Shown: positions 45,289 through 54,144 of the stretch, piece by piece
How positions within the stretch are numbered: position 1 is the stretch's first letter
Layout: the number at the start of each line of letters is the position of its first letter
Source: Mesorhizobium sp. J428
GTDB taxonomy: Bacteria > Pseudomonadota > Alphaproteobacteria > Rhizobiales > Rhizobiaceae
Assembly: GCF_024699925.1 (NCBI RefSeq)
Contig: NZ_JAJOMX010000001.1
Location: forward strand, 1,464,001-1,528,000
Length of the DNA stretch: 64,000 nucleotides
Direction: 5' to 3'
Program-made: the position numbers and the translations under genes
Notes under the pieces: model-generated
Databases searched by the model: none
What the model was told of the DNA's origin: nothing
The model's input: the letters and a program-made list of their open reading frames with translations, nothing else

Positions 45289-47000
45289 TTGGCGCTCGAA
45301 AGGGGACAGAGTCCGGCCCTTTGGGCTTACGTCGCCCGTGCGTACTGGCGGCGATTCGGTCGGAGGCTCGCTGCGGGGCCGGCCTATCGCTGGCGTTTTT
45401 CCGGCCGCACGCCCGAGCGTATCCTCGTCGCGCCGCCCGACCTGCGCCTCCCCGACCCGCAGATCGCCGACGACATCTATCACGGCCGCTACCCGCTTGC
45501 CGGGCAGATGATCGAAACGGGCGGCGCCTCGCCGTTCCAGGTCGTCGGCGCCTCGCGCGAGTGGCAGCGGTCACTGCACGGCTTCCGCTGGCTGCGCCAC
45601 ATGCGCGAGGCGGGCACCGAGCTCGCCTCCGCGAATGCGCGCGCGCTCGTCGCCGACTGGATCGCCATGCATGGCGGCCGCATCACAGAGCCGGCCTGGG
45701 ACCCGGCGGTGACGGCCCGGCGAATCATCTCATGGCTGCAGCATTCGACGGTCGTGCTGGAAGGGGCGGAATTCGCCTTCTACCGCTCTTATCTCAAGTC
45801 GCTCGCCGTTCAGGTGCGCTATCTGAGATTCGTCGCCCGCTACATGGCAGACGGCGAGGAGCTGCTGCGCGCCCGCATCGCGCTCACTTTCGCCGCCCTG
45901 TCCCTGCCGGTTCCGGGCTCCGTGCTGCGCAGCGCGACCCGCCACCTGGCGGAAGAGCTCGACCGGCAGATCCTGCCGGACGGCGGGCATATCTCACGCA
46001 ATCCGATGGCGCTGCTCGAACTGCTCGCGGACCTTCTGCCACTGCGCCAGACCTATGCCAATCAGGCCGAGGCCCCGCCGGCGGCGCTGATGGGCGCGAT
46101 CGACCGCATGCTGCCGGCGCTGCGTTTCTTCCGACACAGCGACGGCGGGCTGGCCCGCTTCAACGGCATGGGACCGACCATCGCCGACAGGCTGGCTGCG
46201 ATCCTGCGCCACGACGACACGGCGGGCGCGCCACTGCTGCATGCCCCCTATTCCGGCTACGAGCGGCTTACGATGGGCGGAACGACCGTCATCGCCGACA
46301 CCGGCATCGCGCCCCCCTTCGAGGTCTCGCACCTGGCGCATGCCGGCTGCCTGTCGTTCGAACTGTCGTCGGCGCGGCAGCAATACATCGTCAATTCCGG
46401 CGTCGACGCCTACGGCCCCGACGACTACCGGCCGCTGGCACGCGCAACGGCGGCCCACTCGACCGCCACCATCAACGACACCTCCTCGGCGCGCTTCAGT
46501 TTCCCGCCGGAGGTCCACCGCCAGATCGGCACGCCGCTGATCGGCGGGCCGACCAAGGTGCCGTGCGAGCGGCGCGACACGGCGGAGGCCCAGGCCTTCG
46601 TCGCAAGCCACAACGGCTACGTCACCCGCTTCGGCATCCTCCACGAGCGCGAGCTCCAGCTGTCGCGCAGCGGCTCCGTCCTCGACGGCACGGACCGTTT
46701 CTTCCGGCAGGGGGGACGCCGGTGCGCGGCGACCGCGACACGGTCGCGATCCGCTTCCATATCCATCCGGACACGGAACTCTACCGCGACTCGGCGGACC
46801 GCTTCGTGCTGGGCGGGGAACGATCGGACTTCTGGGTCTTCTCCTGCGAGGAGGTCGTGCCGACGGTCGAGGAATCGCTGTTCTTCGCCGGCATCGCCGG
46901 ACCGCGCCGTTCGCGCCAGATCGTGCTGACCTTCAAGCCGTCGGAATTCGGCCTCGTCCGCTGGCGGTTCACCCGGACCCAACTCGCCAGCAACGCCTGA
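45289..47000 (+). CDS. Heparinase II/III-family protein, frameshifted
   Basis: About 570 residues in two frames. Frame one has the alpha/alpha toroid (PDLRLPDPQIADDIYHGRYPLAGQMIE, WQRSLHGFRWLRHMREAG, WDPAVTARRIISWLQHS, RATRHLAEELDRQILPDGGHISRNP) and the heparinase II/III C-terminal beta domain begins (YERLTMGGTTVIADTGIAPPFEVSHLAHAGCLSFELSS). At the G run 46710-46715 one base is missing, and the remainder (TPVRGDRDTVAIRFHIHPDTELYRDSADRFVLGG to TRTQLASNA) continues in the next frame to 47000. Likely a sequence error. TTG 45289 follows GAGGAAGG; the start is not certain. Substrate may be an acidic glycan. Confidence 0.82.
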
Positions 47001-48032
47001 TCAGCGCTCCGTCAGCTTCAGCTCGATGCGCCGGTTGCGGTCGCGCGCTTCCTGGGTGTCGGCGGCGTCGAGCGGCTGGAACTCGCCGAAGCCGGCCGCC
47101 ACGAGCCGGTTCGCCGGCACGCCGTTGGCGATCAGATATTTGACGACGGAGGTCGCACGCGCGCTCGACAGTTCCCAGTTGTCGCGGAAGCGGCCGGTAC
47201 CTGAGAGCTGGACGTTGTCGGTATGCCCATCGACCCTGAGCACCCAGTTGATCTCAGGGGGGATCTCGCGCTGCAGCTCGATGATTGCATCGGCGAGCTT
47301 CTTCATCTCGTCCTGCCCCGCCGGATTGATCACGTCAGAACCCGACGCGAAGAGCACTTCCGACTGGAAGACGAAGCGGTCGCCGACGATGCGGATGTTC
47401 TCGCGGTCGGACAGAATCTCGCGCAGGCGCCCGAAGAAATCCGAGCGATAGCGATTGAGCTCCTTGACGCGCTGCGCCAGCGCAACATTCAGGCGGCGGC
47501 CGAGATCGGCGATCTTGGTGTTGGATTCGCGGTCGCGCTGCTCCGACACGTCAAGCGCGGCTTCAAGCGCCCCGATCTGCTTGCGCAGCGCTGCGATCTG
47601 CTGGTTGAGCAGCTCGACCTGCGACAGCGCCCGCTGGCTCATCTGCTTCTCGCTTTCCAGCTGCCCCGACAGTTCGTCGATCTTCTGGTCGGCCACCGCG
47701 CCCGCTCCGGCGCCGCGGTCGAGCAGTTGCTGCAACCGGTCGCGCTCGCTCTCGACGCTTTCGAGCGAAGCGCGCAGCCCCGCGAGCGAATCCTCCGCGT
47801 CCTGCGTGTTCGAGCGTTCGAGCGCCAGGAGCTGGGTCAGTTCGTTGATCTGCGAATTGAGCCGGTCGAGCACCTCGTCCTTGCCGCTGATCTCTCGGCT
47901 GAGCAGGAACTGCGCCAGCACGAAGACCGACAGCAGGAACATGATCGCGAGCAGCAGCGTCGAGAGCGCGTCGACGAAGCCCGGCCAGTAGTCGATCGTC
48001 CGCCGCTCGCGGCGGCCGCGCGCCAGCGCCAT
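47001..48032 (-). CDS. MotB/OmpA-type peptidoglycan-binding protein
   Basis: A 343-residue protein. One N-terminal membrane helix DYWPGFVDALSTLLLAIMFLLSVFVLAQFLL with the Asp conserved in proton-channel partners (D21 region FVDALST), a coiled coil of about 160 residues (about 52-210) and a C-terminal OmpA-like peptidoglycan domain (DRFVFQSEVLFASGSDVINPAGQDEMKKLADAI, VDGHTDNVQLSGTGRFRDNWELSSARATSVVKYL, FGEFQPLDAADTQEARDRNRRIELKL). Pairs with the MotA/TolQ-like gene upstream by 1 base. Not a classical MotB because the coiled coil is much longer. Confidence 0.85.
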   Translation of the reverse strand: MALARGRRERRTIDYWPGFVDALSTLLLAIMFLLSVFVLAQFLLSREISGKDEVLDRLNSQINELTQLLALERSNTQDAEDSLAGLRASLESVESERDRLQQLLDRGAGAGAVADQKIDELSGQLESEKQMSQRALSQVELLNQQIAALRKQIGALEAALDVSEQRDRESNTKIADLGRRLNVALAQRVKELNRYRSDFFGRLREILSDRENIRIVGDRFVFQSEVLFASGSDVINPAGQDEMKKLADAIIELQREIPPEINWVLRVDGHTDNVQLSGTGRFRDNWELSSARATSVVKYLIANGVPANRLVAAGFGEFQPLDAADTQEARDRNRRIELKLTER

Positions 48033-48033
48033 C

Positions 48034-49047
48034 TCAGTTGACTTTCTGCTTGTCGAGTCCGGCGGCGACGCGCTCCAGCGTCTCGCGCAGGCGCTTCTGC
48101 TCGTCGGACTGGGCTTCGATCCAGTCGCGCATCATCTGCTGCTCGTTGCGCATGTTCTTGACGAGGCCGGAGATGCCCTCGGCGAGGCTCGCCATGGCGG
48201 TTGCCACACGCTGGTTCGACCCGCCGGATTCCTGAATCATCCGCAGCCGTTCGGACAGCGCCTTGATCTCGTCCGACGTGCCGGCCTTGGACGGATCGAT
48301 GGCGAAGTCGGAGCCGAGGTCGGTGACCGTGGAGAGCCAGTTCTCGAGTTCGGTGTAGAAACGTGTCTGCGCGCGGCCGGCCTGCAGGTCGAGGAAACCC
48401 AGCACGAGCGAGCCGGCGAGGCCGAACAGCGAGGACGAGAAGGCGGTGCCCATGCCCGACAGCGGCGCCGACAGCCCCGACTTCAGCGAATTGAGCACGT
48501 CGTTGGCATCGCCCGAGCCCGGGTCCAGCGACTGGATCGTCTGGCTGATCGAGCCGATCGTGCCGAGCAGGCCCCAGAACGTGCCGAGCAGGCCGAGGAA
48601 CACCAGGAGGCCGATCAGGTAGCGCGAGATGTCGCGGCTCTCGTCGAGCCGGGTCGCGATGGAATCGAGGATCGAGCGCATCGAGTTGGTGGTGAGCGTC
48701 ATCGCCGACGAGCGGCTCAGGAGCGCCTTCATCGGCGCCAGCAGCACCGGCTCGGTGGTCTCGCTGCCGGCGCGGAACGAATTCACCCACTTCACTTCGC
48801 GGAACAGCCGACCGACTTGCACGAAGGCGAGCAGGATGCCGACGGTCAGCACGCCGAGGATGAGGCCGTTCAGGCCGGGATTGGTGACGAAGGCGGCCGA
48901 GATCTGCCGGTAGAGGATCGCGGCGACGAAACCGGCGATCGCCAGGAACACCAGCATCGACAAGAGGAAGACCTGGGGAGAGGAAAGTTTCTGGGGATCG
49001 TATGCACTGCCCAAACCGTCAATATCGGCAGATTTGAACAATGCCAT
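48034..49047 (-). CDS. MotA/TolQ/ExbB-type channel protein
   Basis: A 337-residue inner-membrane protein with helices at about 26-46 (FLLSMLVFLAIAGFVAAILY), 60-80, 143-170 (YLIGLLVFLGLLGTFWGLLGTIGSISQTI) and 193-222 (GMGTAFSSSLFGLAGSLVLGFLDL), the pattern of proton-channel proteins. A C-terminal coiled coil follows (SLAEGISGLVKNMRNEQQMMRDWIEAQSDEQKRLRETLERV). With the following OmpA/MotB-like gene it probably forms a proton-driven envelope complex of unknown duty. This pair recurs in alphaproteobacteria. ATG at 49047. Confidence 0.87.
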   Translation of the reverse strand: MALFKSADIDGLGSAYDPQKLSSPQVFLLSMLVFLAIAGFVAAILYRQISAAFVTNPGLNGLILGVLTVGILLAFVQVGRLFREVKWVNSFRAGSETTEPVLLAPMKALLSRSSAMTLTTNSMRSILDSIATRLDESRDISRYLIGLLVFLGLLGTFWGLLGTIGSISQTIQSLDPGSGDANDVLNSLKSGLSAPLSGMGTAFSSSLFGLAGSLVLGFLDLQAGRAQTRFYTELENWLSTVTDLGSDFAIDPSKAGTSDEIKALSERLRMIQESGGSNQRVATAMASLAEGISGLVKNMRNEQQMMRDWIEAQSDEQKRLRETLERVAAGLDKQKVN

Positions 49048-49164
49048 CGCCGCGCCTCTGCGTTTCCCGAGATCCGATCATGATCACGAATCTAACCGGA
49101 ATTGTGACAGAATTGAAAGGCGGGGAACGCCGGCGTGAATGTCCAGGGCCAGGTTTTCCCGCTT

Positions 49165-49851
49165 TCAGACCCGCGTCACCACCATGAAATCAGTCATCGC
49201 GGCCAGATGCAGCGTGGCGCCGGTGACGACGAAGGCATGCCAGACAGCGCTCTGGAAGCGCAGGTTACGCCAGACGAAGAAGATGACGCCGCAGGAATAG
49301 GCGGCACCCCCGGCGGCGATCAGCCAGATCGTGGTCGTCGGCAAAATGTCGGCCAGCGAGCGCAGCATGATCGCGCCGCTCCAGCCGATGGCGAGGTAGA
49401 AGACGATCGCGAGCCCGTCGAATCGACCCGGCAGGAAAAGCTTGACCGCAATGCCGATCGCGGCCCCTCCCCAGACGATTCCCATCATCGTGCCCGACAC
49501 GAGCGGATCGGAGACGTTCATCAGGAAGGGCGTGTAGGTTCCGGCGATCAGGAGGTAGATCCCCGCATGGTCCGCGCGCCGCAGAACCCATTTCACCGGC
49601 GAGTGCGGCCAGAGATTGTAGGCGCAGGAGACGCCGAGCATGGTGAGCAGCGAGGCGAGATAGAAGATCAGCGAGACGTATTCGCCCGTTCCCGTGCGGC
49701 CGGCGGAGAGCGCAAGCAGCGCCGCCCCGACCGCGATCGCGATCAGAATACCGACGGCATGGACGACGCCGTCCGCGATCAGTTCGGCCCTCGAAGGAAC
49801 CCTGAAATTCATGAAATGCGGGCGCGAGAGATCACTCATGCTATCAAGCAT
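49165..49851 (-). CDS. Hemolysin III/YqfA-family membrane protein
   Basis: A 228-residue protein from ATG 49851 (or 224 from 49839); neither has a clear ribosome site. Seven membrane helices of the HlyIII/PAQR family: LIADGVVHAVGILIAIAVGAALLAL (His near the first helix), YVSLIFYLASLLTMLGVSCAYNLW, RADHAGIYLLIAGTYTPF (the conserved DHAxI motif), GTMMGIVWGGAAIGIAVKLFL, LAIVFYLAIGWSGAI, WLIAAGGAAYSCGVIFFVW, VWHAFVVTGATLHLAAMTDFM (HxxxxxxxxxH motif). The three-His metal site of PAQR proteins is kept. Role unknown. Confidence 0.85.
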   Translation of the reverse strand: MLDSMSDLSRPHFMNFRVPSRAELIADGVVHAVGILIAIAVGAALLALSAGRTGTGEYVSLIFYLASLLTMLGVSCAYNLWPHSPVKWVLRRADHAGIYLLIAGTYTPFLMNVSDPLVSGTMMGIVWGGAAIGIAVKLFLPGRFDGLAIVFYLAIGWSGAIMLRSLADILPTTTIWLIAAGGAAYSCGVIFFVWRNLRFQSAVWHAFVVTGATLHLAAMTDFMVVTRV

Positions 49852-49909
49852 GGCATGCCAACATGACGGATTGGTTGCAGGATCCGCCGGTGCGCCGATG
49901 TGAAGCAGG

Positions 49910-50713
49910 TCAGATCGAGCGCGGCAGCGGCTTGCGGATCGTCTGCAGCAGCGCCTTGTGGATGACCTCGTTGCCGGCGACAATCGAGCCCCTGCCCAGC
50001 ATGTCGGTGCCGCCGTCGCCGTCGGAGACGAAGCCGCCGGCCTCGCGGATCATCAGGATGCCGGCCGCCATGTCCCACGGCTGCAGGCCCGTCTCCCAGA
50101 AGCCGTCGAGCCGGCCGGCCGCCACATAGGCAAGGTCGAGCGCCGCAGCGCCCATCCGCCGCACGCCCGCGACCTCGCCCATCACGTGGCGCATCTCAAT
50201 CAGGAAATTGCCGTGATGGCCGCGGCCGAGATGCGGGATGCCGGTGCCGATGACACTGTCGGCAAGCTTGCGCCGCGCGCCGACGCGCAGGCGCCGGTCA
50301 TTCAGGAATGCGCCGCCGCCGCGCTCGGCGGTGTAGAGCTCGTCCATCGCGGGATTGTAGATCACGCCGGCGACGATCTGGCCCTGCCGTTCAAGCCCGA
50401 TCGAGACGGCGAAGATCGGGATGCCATGCAGGAAGTTGGTGGTGCCGTCGAGCGGATCGATGATGAAGCGGTGCTGGCTGTCGGAGCCGACGACCTCGCC
50501 GCTCTCCTCCATCAGGAACGAATAGTCAGGGCGCGAGCGCGACAGCTCGGTGTGGATGATCTCCTCGGCGCGCTTGTCGGCCTGGCTGACGAAGTCGCCC
50601 GGTCCCTTCAGCGAGACCTGCAGGTTCTGCACCTCGCCGAAATCGCGCGAAAGCGAGCGGCCGGCCTTCGTGGCGGCCTGAACCATGACGTTGATGATCG
50701 CCGAACGCGGCAT
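49910..50713 (-). CDS. suhB: Inositol-1-monophosphatase family protein
   Basis: A 267-residue Mg-dependent phosphatase. MEESGEVVG (metal E), FIIDPLDGTTNFLHGIPIFAVSIGLE with the DPLDGT metal motif near 84-90, and WDMAAGILMIREAGG near 210-224 are the three IMPase signatures. SuhB in proteobacteria is also an rRNA antitermination factor. ATG 50713 (MPRSAIINVM) fits the family start. It lies 51 bases after efp on the same strand. Confidence 0.95.
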   Translation of the reverse strand: MPRSAIINVMVQAATKAGRSLSRDFGEVQNLQVSLKGPGDFVSQADKRAEEIIHTELSRSRPDYSFLMEESGEVVGSDSQHRFIIDPLDGTTNFLHGIPIFAVSIGLERQGQIVAGVIYNPAMDELYTAERGGGAFLNDRRLRVGARRKLADSVIGTGIPHLGRGHHGNFLIEMRHVMGEVAGVRRMGAAALDLAYVAAGRLDGFWETGLQPWDMAAGILMIREAGGFVSDGDGGTDMLGRGSIVAGNEVIHKALLQTIRKPLPRSI

Positions 50714-50764
50714 AGTCTGCTCCGTTGTCCGCCGTCCCGCGCAAGGCGGAAGGCTGGCCCGACG

Positions 50765-51331
50765 CTAGTCGGCCCTGCGCATGTAGCTGATTTCGTTGGT
50801 GTCGACGAGTATCCGTTCGCCCGCCTCGATGAAGGGCGGAACGAGCACGCGGATGCCGTTCTCCAGCACCGCGGGCTTGTAGGACGAGGCGGCCGTCTGG
50901 CCCCGCACCACCGGATCGGCCTCGGTGACCGTCAGCGTCACGTGGTCGGGCAGCGCGATGCCGATCGGCCTCTCCTCGTAGAGCTGCACCGTCACCATCA
51001 TCCCGTCCTGCAGGAAGGCGGCGCGATCGCCGACGAAATCCTTGGCGAGTTCGAGCTGCTCGTAGGACTCGGTGTCCATGAACACCAGCGCGTCGCCCTC
51101 TTCGTAGAGGAAGGAGAAGTCCTTCAGTTCGAGCTGCACCTGCTCGACAGTCTCGGCCGAGCGGAAGCGCTCGTTGAGCTTGGTGCCGTTGATGAGGTTC
51201 TTGAGCTCGACCTGGTTGTAGGCGCCACCCTTGCCGGGCTTGACGGTGTTGGACTTGACCGCGGCCCAGAGCCCGCCGTCGTGCTCGATCACCGTGCCTG
51301 GACGGATTTCGCTGCCGCTGATCTTGGCCAT
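50765..51331 (-). CDS. efp: Translation elongation factor P
   Basis: A 188-residue EF-P that rescues ribosomes stalled at polyproline. Three OB-like beta domains: [90 protein letters not shown]. Lys34 in [10 protein letters not shown] is the position modified with beta-lysine by EpmA in many bacteria; no epmA is in the window. ATG 51331 is chosen by family length. Confidence 0.97.
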   Translation of the reverse strand: MAKISGSEIRPGTVIEHDGGLWAAVKSNTVKPGKGGAYNQVELKNLINGTKLNERFRSAETVEQVQLELKDFSFLYEEGDALVFMDTESYEQLELAKDFVGDRAAFLQDGMMVTVQLYEERPIGIALPDHVTLTVTEADPVVRGQTAASSYKPAVLENGIRVLVPPFIEAGERILVDTNEISYMRRAD

Positions 51332-51412
51332 GAAAAGTGTTCCGGATGTTCGGGAAGGGCGGGAACCGCCTGTTTCGGCGCCCCAAGACCACAAATCGGC
51401 ACGACAGGCAAG

Positions 51413-52522
51413 CTATCTGAGGCGGTTCGCCCGCTCGATCGCCTTCTTCTGCTCCTCGTCGGTCAGGCCGTTCATCACGTCGTCCATGTAATAATCGGAG
51501 AGGCCGGCGCGGCGGGCACGGATATACCAGGCGGTTCCTTCGATGATGTCCGGCGCGACGCCGAGGCCTTCGACATAGAGCTTGGCGAGCCGGTTCTGCG
51601 CCGCGACGTTGCCGCCTTGGGCCGCGCGGTGCATCCAGCCGAAGCCGGCTTTCATGTCGCGCGCACCGCCCTTGCCCTCGACCAGCCAGGTCGCGAGATC
51701 CACCTGCGCGGTGTCGAAGCCCTGCCGTGCGGCAAGTATCAGCCACCTGCGCGCTTCCGGCAGGTCCTGTGTGATGCCGCCGGCGCCGTTGGCGTAGATC
51801 TGTGCGACGGCATATTGCGCGTCGGCCAGCCCCGCCTCGGCCGCCTTCATGTAATATTCCACGGCCTTGAGTTGGCCTGCCGGGCCGGGCTCGCGGTCGA
51901 TGATGATCTGCGCCAGGTTGAACTGCGCCAACCGGTTGCCGTCGTCGGCCGCCGCCTGCATCAGTTCCCGTGCCCGCGGCACGTCGCGCTTGACCAGCCT
52001 CCCGTCGAGCAGGATCAGCGCATACTGGAACTTCGCCTCGGATACGCCCGCGTGCGCCGCCTTCTCATACCACTCGACCGCCTTCTTCTCATCCTTCGGC
52101 ACGCCGAGCCCGCGCGCATAGATCTCGGCGACCAGCGTCATGGCCGCCGGATCGCCGGCCTGCGCGCGCGGCAGCGCCAGGTTGAAAGCGGTGATGTACT
52201 CGCCGCGCTGGAACGCCCCGAACACATTGTCCGGCAGCCGCTCGCCGAAACGGTTCGGATCGATACCAGGCCCCGCGGCTTCCGACGGCGCGGAGGGAGC
52301 AGGCTGGGGTAACGCCTGAGGCGACGGCTCCGTCGGCTCGGGCGTCGGCGTGACCGGCGCCACCGGCGCGACGGCATTCGCGGCCAGCGCGGGCTCGTCC
52401 GGCTTGGCGGGCGCGGTGATTGCGCCGGTGGGCTCCTGCGACGGTTTCGGCTCCTGGGCGGCCGCCGACAGCGGCGACGCGATCAGCGCGGCAAGAAGCA
52501 GGGCGGGCGTCGTTAGTCTCAT
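51413..52522 (-). CDS. Sel1-repeat protein with signal peptide
   Basis: A 369-residue exported protein. Signal MRLTTPALLLAALIASPLSAAAQ, a Pro/Ala/Glu-rich linker (about 24-88), then Sel1/TPR-like repeats of about 36 residues from residue 115: AAMTLVAEIYARGLGVPKDEKKAVEWYEKAA, AKFQYALILLDGRLVKRDVPRARELMQAAA, AQFNLAQIIIDRE, AQYAVAQIYANGAGGITQDLPEARRWLILAA, AQNRLAKLYVEGLGVAPDIIEGTAWYIRA. Such proteins are protein-interaction scaffolds. Its ATG overlaps the thiE-like stop by 4 bases. Confidence 0.9.
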   Translation of the reverse strand: MRLTTPALLLAALIASPLSAAAQEPKPSQEPTGAITAPAKPDEPALAANAVAPVAPVTPTPEPTEPSPQALPQPAPSAPSEAAGPGIDPNRFGERLPDNVFGAFQRGEYITAFNLALPRAQAGDPAAMTLVAEIYARGLGVPKDEKKAVEWYEKAAHAGVSEAKFQYALILLDGRLVKRDVPRARELMQAAADDGNRLAQFNLAQIIIDREPGPAGQLKAVEYYMKAAEAGLADAQYAVAQIYANGAGGITQDLPEARRWLILAARQGFDTAQVDLATWLVEGKGGARDMKAGFGWMHRAAQGGNVAAQNRLAKLYVEGLGVAPDIIEGTAWYIRARRAGLSDYYMDDVMNGLTDEEQKKAIERANRLR

Positions 52523-53178
52523 TCGTCCTCGAACCTCGGAGCGGTGCGGTCGAGCAGTTCGTTCACCGCGGCGACCGCCTCAGAGGGCTTCATCGTTCCG
52601 TTGAAGATCGCCGACGACAGGGCGACGAACTCCGCACCGGTCGCAGCCACGGCCTCGGCGGAGGCGATCTCAGATCCGCCCTGCGCGATGCACGGCACGT
52701 TGACGATCTCGGCCCACCACCGCGCCAGATCGAGATTGCGCGGATGCGGCGCGGGATCGGCGTCGAAGCCGAAGCGGCCGAAGAAAATGTAGTCCGGCTG
52801 GGCCTCGCCGAGCTCCAGCGCGTCGTGGCGGGTCTTGGCACCGCCTGCGCCGACAATCAGCCGGCCGTCATGCTTGCGCACCGCGGCGTCGATGTCCGCC
52901 TTGCCGGTCTCCAGGTGGATGCCGTCGGCGCCGACGCGGCCGACGATGCGGCTGTCGCCGGAAATCACCACGGCCACTCCCCTCGCCTGCGCATCGGGAA
53001 CGATCGCCTCGCAATATTTCTGGAACTCCGCATCCTCGACGGCTCCGCCGACCAGGATCAACGAGGCGACATCGCCGCCGGACAGCGCGTCGAGAACGCG
53101 CGGTGCCTCCATCGCGCCGCCTTTCTTCGGGTCGGCGACAAGCACGAGGCGGCAGCGGTTTGGCAGTTCGTCGTTCAT
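52519..53178 (-). CDS. Thiamine phosphate synthase-like protein
   Basis: A 219-residue TIM-barrel protein of the ThiE family: CRLVLVADPKK, VASLILVGGA, AVVISGDSRIVGRVGADGIHLE, RLIVGAGGAKTRHDALELGEAQPDYIFFGRF, IVNVPCIAQGGSEIASAEAVAATGAEFVALSSAIF. The pyrophosphate-binding and catalytic pattern is weaker than in E. coli ThiE, and no other thiamine genes are nearby, so it may be a ThiE-like paralogue. ATG 53178. Confidence 0.78.
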   Translation of the reverse strand: MNDELPNRCRLVLVADPKKGGAMEAPRVLDALSGGDVASLILVGGAVEDAEFQKYCEAIVPDAQARGVAVVISGDSRIVGRVGADGIHLETGKADIDAAVRKHDGRLIVGAGGAKTRHDALELGEAQPDYIFFGRFGFDADPAPHPRNLDLARWWAEIVNVPCIAQGGSEIASAEAVAATGAEFVALSSAIFNGTMKPSEAVAAVNELLDRTAPRFEDE

Positions 53179-53316
53179 GCGGGCTCCGGATGTGCGCCCG
53201 CTATGGGCGGCGATCATGTTTGGATTTTGGCATAGACGAGAGCGCGCGCGTTGGACAGCATCTCTCGCCAAAGGCCGCGCCCATGGTTATTGCGGGACTC
53301 TGACCCGGACCGCACG

Positions 53317-54090
53317 ATGATTCCCCTGATCTCCGACCCGATCTTCTACGCCGTCGCCATCCCGGCCGTCATCCTCGTCGGGCTGTCCAAGGGCGGCCTG
53401 GGCGGCGCGGCCGGCTTCATCGGCGTGCCGATGATGGCGCTGGCGACGTCGCCGGTCCAGGCGGCGGCGATACTGCTGCCGATCCTCCTCCTGATGGACG
53501 CCGTGTCGCTCTGGACCTGGCGCGGCGGCTACGACCGGACGATCCTCGCCCAGACCATTCCCGGCTCGCTGGTGGGCATCGGGCTCGGCTGGCTGACGGC
53601 CGCGATCGTCTCCGCCGGCATCGTGCGTCTCATGCTCGGTATCGTCGCGATCGTCTTCGTCGGCCGCTGGCTCTACACGCTGGTGCGCCGCACCGGGCAC
53701 ATCCGTCAGCAGCCGAACGCGGCGAAGGCCGCATTCTGGAGCGTCGTCTCCGGCTATACGAGCTTCGTGGCGCATGCGGGTGGGCCGCCCTTCCAGGTCT
53801 ACACGCTGCCGCTTCGGCTCGACCCGCGCGTCTTCACCAGCACCGGCGTCTACTTCTTCGCCTTCATGAACGTCGTGAAGCTCGTGCCCTATTTCGCGCT
53901 CGGCCAGTTCGACCGGACCAACCTCGCGACCTCGCTGCTGCTGATGCCGCTGGCGCCGCTCGCGACGCTGGCGGGAGCCTGGGTCGTGCGCCGGATGCGG
54001 CCGGACGTGTTCTATCCCTTCACCTACGGCGTGATGGCGCTGATCGCGGCCAAGCTCGTATGGGACGGCGTATCGGCAATTCTACCATGA
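53317..54090 (+). CDS. TauE/SafE-family permease
   Basis: A 257-residue membrane protein starting MIPLISDPIF, with about 8 helices (AVAIPAVILVGLSKGGLGGAAGFIGVPMMAL, AAAILLPILLLMDAVSLW, VRLMLGIVAIVFVGRWLY, FTSTGVYFFAFMNVVKLVPYF) and the family element GLSKGGLGG and the VSGYTSFVAHAGGPPFQVY loop. Predicted anion (sulfite or organosulfonate) exporter. It is divergent from thiE-like with 138 bases between. A second TauE/SafE gene lies at 57370. Confidence 0.88.
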   Translation: MIPLISDPIFYAVAIPAVILVGLSKGGLGGAAGFIGVPMMALATSPVQAAAILLPILLLMDAVSLWTWRGGYDRTILAQTIPGSLVGIGLGWLTAAIVSAGIVRLMLGIVAIVFVGRWLYTLVRRTGHIRQQPNAAKAAFWSVVSGYTSFVAHAGGPPFQVYTLPLRLDPRVFTSTGVYFFAFMNVVKLVPYFALGQFDRTNLATSLLLMPLAPLATLAGAWVVRRMRPDVFYPFTYGVMALIAAKLVWDGVSAILP

Positions 54091-54144
54091 TGACGGCCGG
54101 CGGACTTTGTGCTTTAGCCTGAGCAAAGACTGCGGGAGGATAAC

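Noticed and set aside
49958..52312. 784-residue open frame on the plus strand across suhB, efp and Sel1 genes
   Set aside because: Antisense to three well-supported genes, low-complexity composition and no ribosome site; a GC-rich shadow.
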